Source: Sodiomyces alkalinus F11 (lineage: Eukaryota > Ascomycota > Sordariomycetes > Glomerellales > Plectosphaerellaceae). Taken from it: DNA of 64,000 nt. This document shows positions 23,383 to 34,981 of the stretch, in pieces. The notes under the pieces are model-generated. The model did no database searches. It was not told where the DNA came from and was given only the letters and a program-made list of their open reading frames with translations. Every line of letters begins with the position of its first letter. Position 1 is the stretch's first letter. The stretch spans positions 49,378 to 113,377 of the forward strand of contig NW_021167092.1 in the NCBI RefSeq assembly GCF_003711515.1. Reading direction: 5' to 3'. A program made the translations under genes and the position numbers.

Positions 23383-23741
23383 TATAACCGTGTAGATACG
23401 GCTTTAGTATAGTATTACCAGCCGGTTATATAACCCCCTTTTTAAGGCTACTAGATCTATATTCTATATATATATTAAGGGACACACGTAGGACATCCCC
23501 GGTAAGGGACTATCATTCAATCATTATCCTCTTTTATAATTACTTATTCCACGTTTAAGGTATCTTTCCAGTTTAACTTACGTTACCCTAATCAGAATAG
23601 TGACTACCGATCTACTTCTTCGCTAAAGGTTATAGTGGTGTTAGTTATATTTTGGTTATGTATCGTGGTTTTACTGGACTAACCTCTTTGTCTAATCTTT
23701 GTCTTAACGATCTAGTGCCACTACGTCTTTATCCAGTTACA
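23383..23741 (+). repeat. G1 3' LTR
   Basis: Starts TATAACCG and ends GTTACA, and matches the 5' LTR along its length. It carries somewhat more intact CA/TG sites than the 5' copy (GTTACA versus GTTATA; TTTGGTTATG versus TTTAGTTATA). The sequence directly after it is the C-terminal integrase of Gypsy2 on the other strand. Confidence 0.85.
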
Positions 23742-26700
23742 ATAATAGCTAGATTAAGTTATTAACCTTAAAATATTTAGCCGGTATACGATATTAGTTA
23801 GTAGACTCCTTATTCCGGAGCTATATTAACACGATCGCGGCCTAAGCGAACTTAGTCGCTTTCTATAAGCGTTATAGTAGGTTATAGGCCGCTAATACTC
23901 TAAGTTCTATAAGGGGCTCCTCGGTTATCTAGATCGGGTCGATATAATAGCTATATTCTAAGAAGAAGGGACCAAACCCTATTATAGAGCTCTCGCGGTT
24001 ATTTAGGGCTAGTTATACCGCGGGTAGTAGGCGATCCTAGTCGTCTTAGGCGTAATAGATAAAAGCTTATAAATAGGCTTATACTTCTTAGTTTATACGC
24101 TTTATTACTTTATCGGTTTAGGGGTAGTATACTATACTAAGCTTACGCGATATTTATATAAGCTTATAAAAGTGCTTTTAGAACCTATTTATCTAATTTA
24201 AACCTCGGTTATTAATCATCGACCTCAGTATTCTATAAAACTAGAAATAGTAGTATAGGAATTATTCCGCGTAGGCTTCGGCTTCTATTATCTTTATCGC
24301 TTTAATCGTTATAGCTTTAGTTAGGCGATCTATAAGAACCTAAAGGTAGCACGCCTTCTTCTCGCCGGCTAGAAGTAGGTCCGTTATAAAGTCTACCGAT
24401 AAGTCGTTCCGTATTTATTCTAGTACCGGGAGGGGGCGTAAAAGGCCTTATTTTATATTCCTCTATATATACCCCTTTCCGTAAATATCATAATTCTGGA
24501 CGACTCGTCGGATATCCTTATTTATCATCGGCTAGAAAAAGCGACGCGCTATTAAGGCGATAGTGTTTTTATATCCGGGGTATCCTCCGATCACTAAGTC
24601 GTGAATTAACTAGATAATCCTCCCTTATAGCGTTAACTCTTTAGTGGACCTAGGCATCTAAATTCGCTTACGAAATAATACTAACCCGGTAGTAAAGATA
24701 GAGTACTCGGCTATTTATAGCTTTAATTCTAATAATAGTAAGAATTACTATTCTTTTTTAATAACCGCGGATAAGGCTCCTTAATACTATTTACTAGTTA
24801 TAAGCGTTTTATCCTATAATCGTTATAGCTCTTAATCCGCCTTAAAGATTATGTAAACGCTATTAATATAGCGAATACTAAGTAGAATCGCGGTATCGGG
24901 AATTAATTAAATATAATAAGATTACTTTTATTTATCTATTATATTTTAAGGCTTATATTACTATTAACGCGAGAGGGCGTCCGCTATTATATTATTCTTT
25001 CCCTTCCGATACTTAAGTATAAAGTCGAACTATATAAGCTCGCCGGCCTATTAGCTTTATCACTTAGTAAGCATTCGCTTTATTATAAAGTACTTAAGGG
25101 CCTTATAATTAGAGAGGACTATAAACTACTTATAGCTAATAAGCTCGGCCTATTATATCGCTAAATAACTTATAATCGCTAATATTTCCTTATTATAGAT
25201 TAGGTAGTTATATTCTACCCCATTAAGCTTATAAGAGTAGTATATAACTACATAGCGATTTCCGTCTATGTCTTTTTATATTAGGCTACTCCTAAAAGCG
25301 AACCCTAAATAATCCGTTTTAATAAATATCTTATTTACTAAGTCCTACTATTATAGTATTAGTCCTTCTTAAAACCTCGCCTTTAGCTCGCGAAAGGCCG
25401 CTTCTTCCTTAGGACCCTATTCAAAGGCGTAGTCTTTGTTAGTAAGTACTATTAACGGGGTAAAGATCCCCGAAAAGTCCTTAATAAAGATCCGGTAATA
25501 ACTCGTAAACCCTAGGAAGCTTTATACGCCCTTAACCATTATAGGCGTTTCCTACTCGCGGATAGCTTATAACTTCTCTAGGTCGTAAGATACGCCTTTT
25601 CCCGTAATAACTATAAATCCTAGGTACTTTACTATCTTTACGCTAAATTCCTATTTCGACGGATTTAGGTTTAGGCCGATATCTATAAGCGCGCGGAGTA
25701 CTTATTTTACTTTCGCCTTATAATTAGCCTAACTCTTACTAAAGTAGACTAGGATATTATTAATATAAGCGGTGATAAAGTTATCTAGGAAGCGCTATAG
25801 TATCTTGTTAATATATTACTAGAAAGTCGCGGGGGCTTTATTTAGGCTAAACGGGTAAATAAACTATCTAAAGTGCCTAAACCGAGTTTAGAATATAGTC
25901 TTATATTCGTGTCCTAAGGCTATCCTGATTTTATAGAAGGTAACGACTACGTTAAGCTTTATAAACTATTTCGCTTAGCTTAGGTTTTATAGTATCTTAG
26001 TAATTAGAGGGAGTAAGTAATAGTCCTACTTAGTAATCGCGTTTAACGCTTAATAGTCGTAATAAAAATAAAGCCCTGTGCCTAGCTTCCTTATAAAGAG
26101 GATAAGAGCCACGGCCTTTAAACTGCTAGCACGGATAAATCCCTTATCTATTAAGTCGGTAAGTATTTTCCGTAATACTAGGAGTTTTTCCCTCGATATA
26201 TTATAAAGCGGCCTTTAGAGGAGTAATAATTCCTTACTATCGCTTCTAGGTATAAGGTTTACCTTATAGTCGACTCTTAGTCGGTATAGCGGTAATTAAT
26301 TAGCCTTATCGGGCGTAAATAAGTCGCTAAATCCTTATAATAGCTCTTTAGGTATAAAGTCCTTCGGGTCCACTAATTACTTTTTATATAGCGCTTTTTC
26401 GATATCCCTTAAGCTTACTCCCTAGACTAAGACTTTTTCGCCCTTCTATTATAATCGTCGGATAATATCCGCGAATACGGATCTAGTAACTAAATAGGCG
26501 TCGCGGATAGCTTATACTCCGGTAGGTTCCTTTTCGTGATAAAGTCGTATATTTAATCCGGCTACTCCGTGGTAAAGCCGTTTATCCTTAGCGTAATACG
26601 TTATATTATTTTCTTTTATCTAAGGCTTCCCGAGGAATACATTTTAAGTAAGCCCGGGTATTATATATACGAATATCCTTTACGGGTAGCCGTTAATCTT

Positions 26701-28279
26701 AAGCTTATAGATAGCGATTCCCGCGCTATTAATAATCCCGGTAGCTTATAAGAAGCTATTTAGTAGTGGATTCGTCTTATCGACTAATAGTAATTAGAGT
26801 CTTTAGGTAAACTATTCGCTTATAACAGTATAGTAGTTATAACTAGTATTAATAAGGGTAAGGATACACCGTTTATTTACTTTAGCTATTATGAATACCG
26901 GGTTATTACTAGCACGCACTTTAAACGTCTTATACTCCCGCCATATTACGGCTATCGGCTTTAACGCCTATTTTTATATTAGAGCTATTCTTTTTCCGAG
27001 TCGTCCTCGCTAGTCGACTTATCCCCGCTTTTATCGCGATCCTTCGCGCGAGTCTCTTTAACCTTCCGGACCGTATCTTAGTTTTCCTTTAGCTTTTTAT
27101 AGTTCCGTGTAATATACCCCTTCTTATTATAATTATAGTATATCCGAGTCTTTTACTTCGCCTTCCTATCGCTAACACGGTTTACTCCGCCTATCTTTAT
27201 ATCGTTATCGGTATCCTTCTTTATAGTTATATAGTCTTAAGCTTATTTATCGTAGTTTCGTTCGAATTAATAACCTTTAAGTTTCCCGGCAATCTCTTAC
27301 ACGCCGTTAACCTATATAGTATAGTAGTTAGTAGGGATATAGGCGGAGATAAGTTTATCCCTGAATCGCGAGGTAATCGCTCCTTTAAGGAATAAGATCT
27401 ATATAATAGCTTCTTATTTAGTACCGCCCGTAAAGGCGATCTATTTTTTAAAAATAAGATAGGAAAGCGGTAAATAACTTATCGGACTATTAACGAATTA
27501 TACGTAAGGCTTAGGTAGCTCGCGATTATTCCGTAGGGTTAAGGTAAGTATGATTAAGATACGCGATAAAGTTATTAAGGTCTATAAGCTTACCCGGTCC
27601 GTCGCTTTTATAGAAGGCCGATATAACCTATGATACTTTAGGCCCTAAGTAATTATAGATTATATACTAAGCTTATATATTATTCTAGAATGGGTCGATA
27701 TCGATTATAAGTTTCTACTATATCGCGTAGGCCTACGCGCTATAGTATACTCATTTCCCCGAGAACTTTATAGGGCTATCGATAGTCTTACGGGGTACCG
27801 CTATTAAGGTTAAGGCGGCTATTATTATTATCGGCTATAACGCTAGCGATAGAACCGGTAATAAGGTAGATTCTACTAGTATAAGGATTATCGGGGTGTA
27901 TAGGGGAGCCAGAATACTTAAGTTAGGCGGCGTTAGGTTCTACGGCGTAAACGATCCTAGGAGCTAGGTTATAAGCTATTCGACTAATAGGCGTTATCGC
28001 TTATTAGCTTCTTCTCTCGCGCGTTATTAGTCTATAAACTAGCGTATTTCCGAGTAATATTCTTATATCAGAGTAAGCCTTATATTAATATTCCTATATT
28101 ATTTATAGAGAGGACTTAGCCTTACGTTTAGGGCTTAGTCGTTTTCTTCGAACTATTAGTTTATCCACTCCGTAACCTATTTAATTCTAATAGGTTATTA
28201 GGCGGTAGCGTTAGGGTCCTAATCTATCGCTAGCGTAACGTATAAGCGTCGCTAAGTTCTAGATATATAAACGACTGGT
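23742..28279 (-). pseudogene. Gypsy2: Gag-Pol on the minus strand, truncated in integrase
   Basis: In minus-strand order: Gag (about 27800-27250), then a CCHC zinc knuckle near 27150-27100 read as YYNYNKKGYITRNY, where Cys and His positions are now Tyr. RT follows with LGHEYKTIF and AYINNILVYF (about 25900-25745; both catalytic Asp are Asn). RNase H is followed by integrase, with DRLTK near 24310 and YRILRSMINNRG and LALNNRESS down to about 23950. The integrase stops abruptly at 23742 at the G1 LTR; its C-terminus and 3' LTR are not in the window. All damage is RIP-type. Confidence 0.8.
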
Positions 28280-28479
28280 TATAGATCGTGGCACTAAGTA
28301 AGGTCGTAATAATAGATTATCTAGAACTAAGGAGGGAAGAAGGAAAAAGGAGAAAGGTCTATAGCGCTAGGCTAGCTATAAGGTAGCGATGACTTAGCGA
28401 TATAGGTATATTAACTAAGCGCGTAGTCAGGAAGATCCGGAGTATAGCCGGATCCTTATATCGGGGTTAACCCGTAACA
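28280..28479 (-). repeat. Gypsy2 LTR (probable)
   Basis: On the minus strand this begins TGTTACGGGTTAACC at 28479 and lies just upstream of Gypsy2 gag. A closely related ~200-bp sequence is at 46685-46890 in the same orientation, sharing AACTAAGCGCGTAGTCAGGA. The inner boundary is uncertain: I could not find the CA end or a primer-binding site. Confidence 0.55.
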
Positions 28480-30075
28480 CTCCTTATTACTTTCCTCCTT
28501 ACCTCCCTTAGAGGTATTAACCCCGCTTTTAAGATACTTAAGACCCTAGGATAGTTAGCCGGATCGGCACTATAAAGGGGCCGTAAAAAGATATTATTAA
28601 GGCTATTTATATAATAATCTAATAGAATACCCGCTATACCTATAACGCGCCAGAGTCGGCGTAATACCTCCCGTAACTCCTCCGATAAGGTGCCGCTACG
28701 GTTATAACCGGAAAGCAGCGCCCGAGTAATAGCCCGTTTAAAGGATAAAGCCGCCGTCTTTAAACGCTCTTTAGCCTACGGATTATTAGTAAAGCACTAC
28801 TACGATACTACAAGGAGATTACTTACCGTAGGAATACTACTGTTACTAATAACCTTTACTAATAGGTAACTAGTATAAACGTTTATAAGACGTTACTAGT
28901 ACTTTTTAGTAGTAGGGGGGACCTATTAACTAGTTAGACCTAAACACCTTAATATATTAGCGGCACCTTTACGGTTTAGGGATAACTTATATCCTTATAT
29001 AGATATCGGCTATTAGCGTATTGAAAGTATGCCGTATTAGTGCCTATAGTATTAATGTAAGCTTTAATATTAACCGGATAAAATCCTAGACGCTTATTAT
29101 AATATAAATAACTACTATATATTAAACGCTATAACACTACCTCGACACTAGTATGGTATATATACGGTATAACACGAACTATACCCTATTTATACCGGCG
29201 ATTATTACTAAGGGAAGGTATTTACGGCTATTAGTATATTACTACTACGGCGCTGCTATAATATAAAGACACTTATATTATAATACTAATTATAATTAGC
29301 ATTATATATATTATTACTTCTATTATACTACCTAGGTAACCCTACGCCACCGTAACGCTACTAAGCTATAAGCTATATACTAGAATTATATAGAAAAAGT
29401 AAGATTAAAGAACTATAGGATACTACTAGTTAGTATAATACCGTGATAGTAAGCCTATAAGACCGTAGACGTGAACGTAATAAGGGAAACCTATAATAAA
29501 CTCTAAGGCGTTATAGGAAGGAAAAAAGAGAAAGGAAAAGGACCTTATTCTCTATTAACTATCTATTATTTTTACGGGTATAGGCGGAGCCCTGCCTTTC
29601 CTGCCTACCGCCGGATATAGCAGGCACCTACCCCCTAAAGGAGGCAGGAACGCCTACCTTACCTTTTCTCTTTATTAATTAAATAAAAAGGATAATAGAA
29701 ATAGTTCCCGGGGATATAAGGAGGCCGGAAATAGTATACCGCGGCCGCTATATAGCGGAGACGCCGCGGTACCCTTTTAGCCCCTAGCTCTCTCGCTAAT
29801 AACCGGCCTAGGCTAACCTAAACTATAGCCTACTCCCCTTTCTATTAGCTACTAACCTAAAGGTATAATCCAGATATATATAGGGGATAAACCAGGGCTA
29901 TATCGGCCCCGTAACGGTACTACTTTAACTAAGGATAAGTATAGAGGTTTTCCCCCCGAGATCCCGGGTTTTCCCCTCTATAGCCACCCGGGAAGGACCG
30001 TATAGTCTAAATTAGGCTCCTCTAGATTAGATAGGATAGCGGAGTAAGAATAAGAAGAATAATAATAAAAATAAT
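28480..30075 (+). mobile_element. LINE-C 3' half, 5'-truncated
   Basis: This matches, in reverse orientation, the 3' part and 3' untranslated end of the LINE-C copy at 4586-7986. It includes the ~600-bp block also seen at 754-1355, and ends in an A/T-rich (AAT)n-like tail near 30050-30075. It contains no RT motif. It is the last RIP-damaged repeat before the host gene island. Confidence 0.75.
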
Positions 30076-30656
30076 TATAGTGATAATTCTAATAGAGCAG
30101 AAATCTCGTTTATATATATTATCTTATGTTATATTTATATAAGTCTCTTATGCCCTTAATTTAGGTGGTAAAGACTCTGTTATGGGTACTATATTATTTG
30201 GATCCTATCCGGTCTTTCCCGATATCCACCCTTATTATATCCTGATACCCGAGGTCCGAAGCCCTTAGTCAGGCATAGTCCTGTGCCTATGCGACAGGTA
30301 TCTGATATTGACAGAGATCTCCCCCTAAGTCAGAAGAGTGCATTTTCAATATACGAAACTTGAACAGCAACGCGAAGGGGAAAGAAAAGACAGCAATATT
30401 TGGCTTAATAGTGAAAGAAGCTATACTTCGTGATACCCAAAGCAAAGGTGCCTGCTTTACTCGTTCCTAAACTCCGGCCGTTACAACCGTCCGACGACGT
30501 ATATGCATCTCCGTATTATGTAGGTTGTCCAGCCGATATTCCTCCTCCGCCGCACTTCCTCCAGATCCAGGGAGACATAATGGCATGGCCAAAACGACGC
30601 TAGTGAAGGCCAGATCGGCAGGGGAAGCCTGCAACAACATACTGCCTGCTGCCTCT
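30076..30656. other. Unique DNA downstream of cdh1
   Basis: CA and TG dinucleotides become common again within about 50 bp of the LINE tail, marking the change to non-repetitive DNA. This is the 3' side of the minus-strand cdh1 gene and should hold its 3' untranslated region and terminator. I see no convincing further gene; a short frame antisense to the gene's end is a shadow. Confidence 0.6.
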
Positions 30657-32613
30657 TCACCGAATGATACCCCAGTTAGAAAGTCTGCCTCCTCCATCGC
30701 CGTCGTCTCGGGCACCAGGCCGCCGTCCAAATACATTCCAAAAGCGCAACGTCTCGTCACCCGCCCCGGTGACGATCACGCGTCCATCGGGACTCATCGC
30801 TAGATAGAGGACTCGGTACGTATGACCCGTTAAGCTGACAACCTGTGTCATGGAAGGATATTTCCAGACGACAATCTGATTTTGACTGTAGCCGTGTGTC
30901 GAGACGATTTCGTTCGAGTTCCTGGACCAGGCAATATTGCACACTTGGCTACCTGTGTCCACCTCATTGATGATTGAGCCTCGGACTGTGTCGTGAAAGA
31001 TTATCCTCCGATCTGCCGTTCCCCCCCCAGACGCTAAAAGACCGCGCTGGTGCGGTGACCATGCAATGGCCTTAACAGCTGCCGTGTGATCCGCGAATTT
31101 CCATTGAGGTGTATCCGAAAGCTTGTCCCACACTATCAGTTTGTTGTCATTCCCGCCGCTCGCGAGCTGGCCGTCTTCGCAATTCCATCTTAAACCGCAG
31201 ACTTCCTGCTTGTGACCAGATAATTTGCGGAACCATTGGTCTGGCGCCCTAACGTCGCGATGATATATAATGCGATCCCTGGACCCAGATGTTAGAATGT
31301 GGGTATTCCATGCTAGCGATCCTACCCTTGCAGTATGGCCGGTCATGGTCCTCAAGCGCCTCGTTTTTTCAGCGTCCCAAATCTGGACAAGACCTTTTCC
31401 TGTACCAATAGCAATGTGTGTTCCTTTCTGGATCCATGAGACACTTGTCACAACATCATCCTCGAGCGTGCACAACTTATTAACTCGGCCCGTCTGAGCA
31501 TTCCACATATAAACGCTCGATCCTAAGCCGACCCCAAGCACATTCGCACTGCCCCAGTCAACCAAGTTAAGGTAAAAGTCATCTGCTAGCTCAGGCGCAT
31601 CGAGGACTTTGTACGGCACTTTGCTGATGGCCCTGGACTGTCGCCTGGGGCTAAGAAGCATCTGTTGGCTCCCAATGCGAACTGGAGAGAGGCTGTAGAT
31701 TTGCGTTCGGGTATCTAAGTTCGGACCGTGGCGGCTCTGGGGCGTTCTAGATGGCGTCAGGTGGCCGGCTGCACATGCATTCCGCGGGGACATAAAAGAG
31801 AAGAGGTTCTTGTGCGGGGTCGACGGTGTCATCGATGGTGGATGGGATGAAGACCGTTTTGGCGGTGTTTGAGACCTCGTACTATGACCAGCAACAGTGT
31901 CGGACGTTGAAGGCATGGCCTGATCAGTAGGGTAACTTGGCGTGGTGGCTTGCGGTATTCTGCCCTCAAATAGCTCGGAACGAAGTAGTGTTGAGAAGGT
32001 GCGATTTGCTTCCTCAGCTAATCCAAATATTAGTTCACGGTCCACAGCCTCAATCCAAGACAAAGTGCCATACTTTTTTGGAAGTGCAGCTCTCCATGTG
32101 GGATACGTTTCTTCTGTCGGGACGTCGTTGCGGGCGAGCCATCCTCGTGGAGTAGACTGAAACTGGCTTGAAGATCCTGGCCGGACCGAGAGGGTATGAA
32201 TCTACACAATTGAAGTTCGGTCAGCTGCAATGAAAATGCGGCATCAGCGAATACGAGTTCCTTTTCGCTTACCTGTCGCCGTTAACTCTTTGACGTTTCC
32301 GTTGGGGACTTCCTCCAGGTGTAGTCTCCCGCTGTGTCCTGTTTACGTCACGTCGCAGAGCAGCATCAAGAGCACGTGACTTTACGCCACCAGACGGAGT
32401 AGCATCACTCAATCTGCGATGGCGGCGCATTGTCCGAGCAGACGTGATATTGATATCACATATTTCGTCTACTCCATCGTGATCGGGCGGTGGTGGGGTC
32501 AAAGCGCGAGTAAGTACGGCGGCTGAAGAGTGGCTCGTATCCGTCCCGGTGCTCTTGGCAACAGCAGGGGGAAGACCACCGACAGGGTCGCTGTCGGCGG
32601 ATGAAATGCTCAT
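30657..32613 (-). CDS. cdh1: Cdh1/Fizzy-related, APC/C activator (three exons)
   Basis: Exons on the minus strand: 32613-32273, 32201-32074 and 32017-30657 (stop TGA at 30659-30657), giving 609 residues. Cdh1 recruits substrates to the anaphase-promoting complex at mitotic exit and in G1. The C-box DRFIPSR is at 113-119 and is rebuilt by splicing. It is followed by SGQDLQASFSLLHEDGSPAT and HFQKTEEANRTF, typical of Cdh1 rather than Cdc20. VPYKVLDAPELADDFYLNLV (290-309) leads into the seven-blade WD40 propeller (about 310-590), with GHTARVGSLAW, GGNDNKLIVWD and STHGYSQNQIVVWKY. The C-terminal Ile-Arg tail (608-609) is the APC/C-docking motif. Many SP/TP sites in the first 280 residues fit control by Cdk phosphorylation. 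The start ATG has ACC before it. No RIP damage is visible. Confidence 0.96.
32018..32073 (-). other. cdh1: cdh1 intron 2 (56 bp)
   Basis: Donor GTATGG, branch-like GAACTAAT and acceptor TTAG. Splicing gives HFQK-T-EEANRTF, the junction conserved in Cdh1 proteins. Without it the frame reads into stop codons. Confidence 0.93.
32202..32272 (-). other. cdh1: cdh1 intron 1 (71 bp)
   Basis: Donor GTAAGC and acceptor TGTAG. The splice falls inside the Arg codon of the C-box (AG|A), joining GDR to FIPSR. A CTGAC or CTGAT branch-like sequence lies within the intron. Confidence 0.93.
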
Positions 32614-33130
32614 GGTGGTTTCGGAACGAGAAAGTAATAGTATATTTGTGACTTCGTAATATCGCTCCTCGGTTGAGGGACGCAGCTGATCACGAAGTAG
32701 ACGAGAAGTGGAAAACGAGAAAGGAAAGGTACATGTAATGGTGCCGAGAGAAGTGGTGAGGTGTATGTAATGACTTATACCGAGTTGTACCTTCTGCAGA
32801 GTGTAATATCAGTAACAGTAAGCCTTGTCTGTATTGCCCGAGGAGGTTGGAAGAGATAAGATGAGCCCGCGACACCTTGTCCACAGGGATATACAGAGCG
32901 AAGTAGGACCTCAACGCATGGTACCTACCTAGGAGAAATTCAGTATTTGAGCTCTACAGCGGGTGGGGGCAATAGGTAGCAAGCAACGACAGATTGGGAG
33001 GGAGTCCTTTGTCAAGGTCGCGCCAAAACGGCGCCAGAGAGTGTCAAATAAAGTGTAGTCGAAATCGTCACAGAAAGGTCAGGATTGGTCAAGGCAATTG
33101 TGTACTATTGTAATTATGTCGGACCGTCAG
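32614..33130. other. Upstream region of cdh1
   Basis: Unmutated unique sequence covering the probable promoter and 5' untranslated region of cdh1. I see no convincing TATA box or second gene. A 74-codon minus-strand frame near 32690-32914 has no recognisable content and is not called. RIP-type composition returns abruptly at about 33130-33150. Confidence 0.55.
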
Positions 33131-34639
33131 GGAACCGCTACCACCGTATTTTATATAGTGCAGATTCTATAAGCGTCTACCCGGATTATAATCTTAGTAA
33201 TCCGGCCTATCGAGTATAAGATAGCTAGCGGCGACGGCGGTAAGGAGACGAGTAGCCTTACTAAGGGCCTTATAGAACTACTTATATACACGGTCTAAAG
33301 CCGTAAATAAAAATAACGGCGACTAATCGCTATTAGGTTACCCTTAGCCTCTTTCTAGATAATAGTAGTGGTGATATTCTATATATACTAGGCGGCGCTT
33401 AGGAGCCTATCTAGGATCTAGGACGTGTTAGAAGCCGAACGCTTAGCGAGACGAAGAATAAACCTTATAGATATACACGCCTAATAGGCACGGTTATAGA
33501 TAACACACCTATATACGTTAGCGTTAGAGTGGTTTATATAATAATCTCTATAAATATCGATACCTAGGGAGGCTATATAACGACCGTAAGGCGGATTATC
33601 GGAGTAGCTCCCTAGCTACCCCTTATTAGTATTATACGGTATACGGCGTAATTCTCGGGTAACGTCGAGTGGAAGCGATATATTATCGGGCATTCGATAT
33701 TCGATAGAATAAGATAAAGATAACGGCGATGATTCGGCTATAATATAAATATATAGTGAACGAAAACGTAAGATAAAGAATAAAGATTATATAAGAAGGA
33801 AGAAGAGAAAAATAACTATAAGAGGGAATAATGGAAATTTATCTACGCGGCCAATAGTCGCCTTAGTTATGAATCCGGCCAGAGAAGAAGTAAGTATAAA
33901 GAACGGTAACTATAAATTTAGTAATAATATATACTATAATAATAAAGGAATAGCGATAAGCGTGATATTATAAAACACGGTAGGTAATTACCGGCTATTA
34001 CGCGGGACGCTAGAAAAGGAATAATAATTAGTAAGCGAGTCGGCTATATAATTACCGTTAATAGTTTACCGATTACCTGGCTATATATTAGAAAGAAGTT
34101 GTGATATTTAGAAGGAGGTATATAGCTTTACCGGTGCTAACTAATTATAAGCGCCGACTAGATAGCGGGGTTCGTATAAGGCTAGAGTTATACGTATATT
34201 CTGCCTGGTAAGGTAGAAATAGAATAGGCCTAAGAGACTAGCCCTGTTGGAGAGGGGGTAGTGTAAGGAACTAAGTAGGACTATAGATTATCACTATATA
34301 GGATCGGAGATACGCTCGGATCGCCGAGTACTCGGCAAGACTAAATTACCACGTTAGCGTAAAGGAGGCAAAGTCTTCCTTTTCCTCCTTAAGTTAAAGT
34401 CCTTATAATATATAACTATTAAGTTATGATAGTATTATCCGTTACGGTGTATCTTTTCCCTGGTATTATAGCCTATTCTTTAACACTAACTTACCGCCCT
34501 AATAGCCTAGGCGGGAGCCTTACCCCCGAGGAAGGCCTTTATAAAAGTATAGAGTAAAGCCTAGATAGAAGTATAGCGGCTATATATATACGCTGTAAGA
34601 GCACTAAGCCGCCCCTTAATATAATACTCTCTCTAGAAT
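33131..34639. other. RIP-damaged repeat DNA, unassigned
   Basis: Composition switches to the CpA-poor, TpA-rich pattern. All frames are dense in stops. I recognise no domain until the LINE-like C-terminus at about 34640. It may be the upstream part of that LINE or another old element. Confidence 0.4.
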
Positions 34640-34965
34640 TATATAGGTCTCCTTAAGTCTTAAAGCTCTACACTTACCTAAATCCGATTAGAAAAACTAG
34701 GCCTACGGGCTTTCTTAGCTAAGGTAAGGGTACCGGGGTTTCTATTAACGCGGTGCCCCTATGGCAACGGAGGGGTAAAGATAGCAGAGTATATAGTGCT
34801 TTAATACTAGGATATAACCGAGAAAGAGCGTAAGGATCTTTTCGGTGCCGTAAGAAAACCGTTTATAATTAGGGGAGATTTATATAACGCACTAAAATAT
34901 AATACCGAAGCCGGAAATATAGCTAAGTAGTTCCTATAACGGAAAAGACTTAGAGAGCCTTTATT
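34640..34965 (+). pseudogene. LINE C-terminal fragment
   Basis: The plus strand reads LYTYLNPIRKT, then in a neighbouring frame GLRAFLAKVRVPGF.LTRCPYGNGG and KDLFGAVRKPFI. This resembles the Cys/His-containing C-terminus after RNase H in fungal non-LTR elements (pattern VP...CPCG...H). It lies against the left end of the Mutator-like transposon and has no visible 3' tail. It may have been truncated by that insertion. Confidence 0.45.
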
Positions 34966-34981
34966 CCGACTGTACCACTTG

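Larger units (their letters stand above)
9529..23741 (+). mobile_element. G1: 14.2-kb Ty3/Gypsy-type LTR retrotransposon with extra ORFs
   Basis: Two direct ~360-bp LTRs bracket 13.5 kb of internal sequence. Gag, protease, reverse transcriptase, RNase H and integrase are all in one plus-strand frame from about 9.9 to 17.9 kb. Another ~5.4 kb lies between integrase and the 3' LTR and holds an antisense and a sense coding-like frame that I do not recognise. Typical Gypsy elements are 5-8 kb, so this is unusually long. Damage is RIP-type throughout. The left flank is Copia and the right flank is Gypsy2, with no matching 5-bp duplication (ACTAC versus ATAAT), so the present ends may result from recombination. 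Confidence 0.8.

Noticed and set aside
4586..30075. A 25-kb element with ~600-bp terminal inverted repeats (giant DNA transposon)
   Set aside because: The inverted blocks are 3' ends of two separate LINE-C copies in opposite orientation; the left one has its own 12-bp target duplication, and two further copies of the block lie at 754-1355 and 1452-1810.
30467..30760. Open frames overlapping the 3' end of cdh1 on both strands
   Set aside because: They overlap conserved WD40 codons in other phases and have no recognisable content.
32690..32914. A 74-codon minus-strand frame upstream of cdh1
   Set aside because: No domain, and splicing it to exon 1 is not needed because exon 1 has its own ATG in good context; probably 5' untranslated or promoter DNA.
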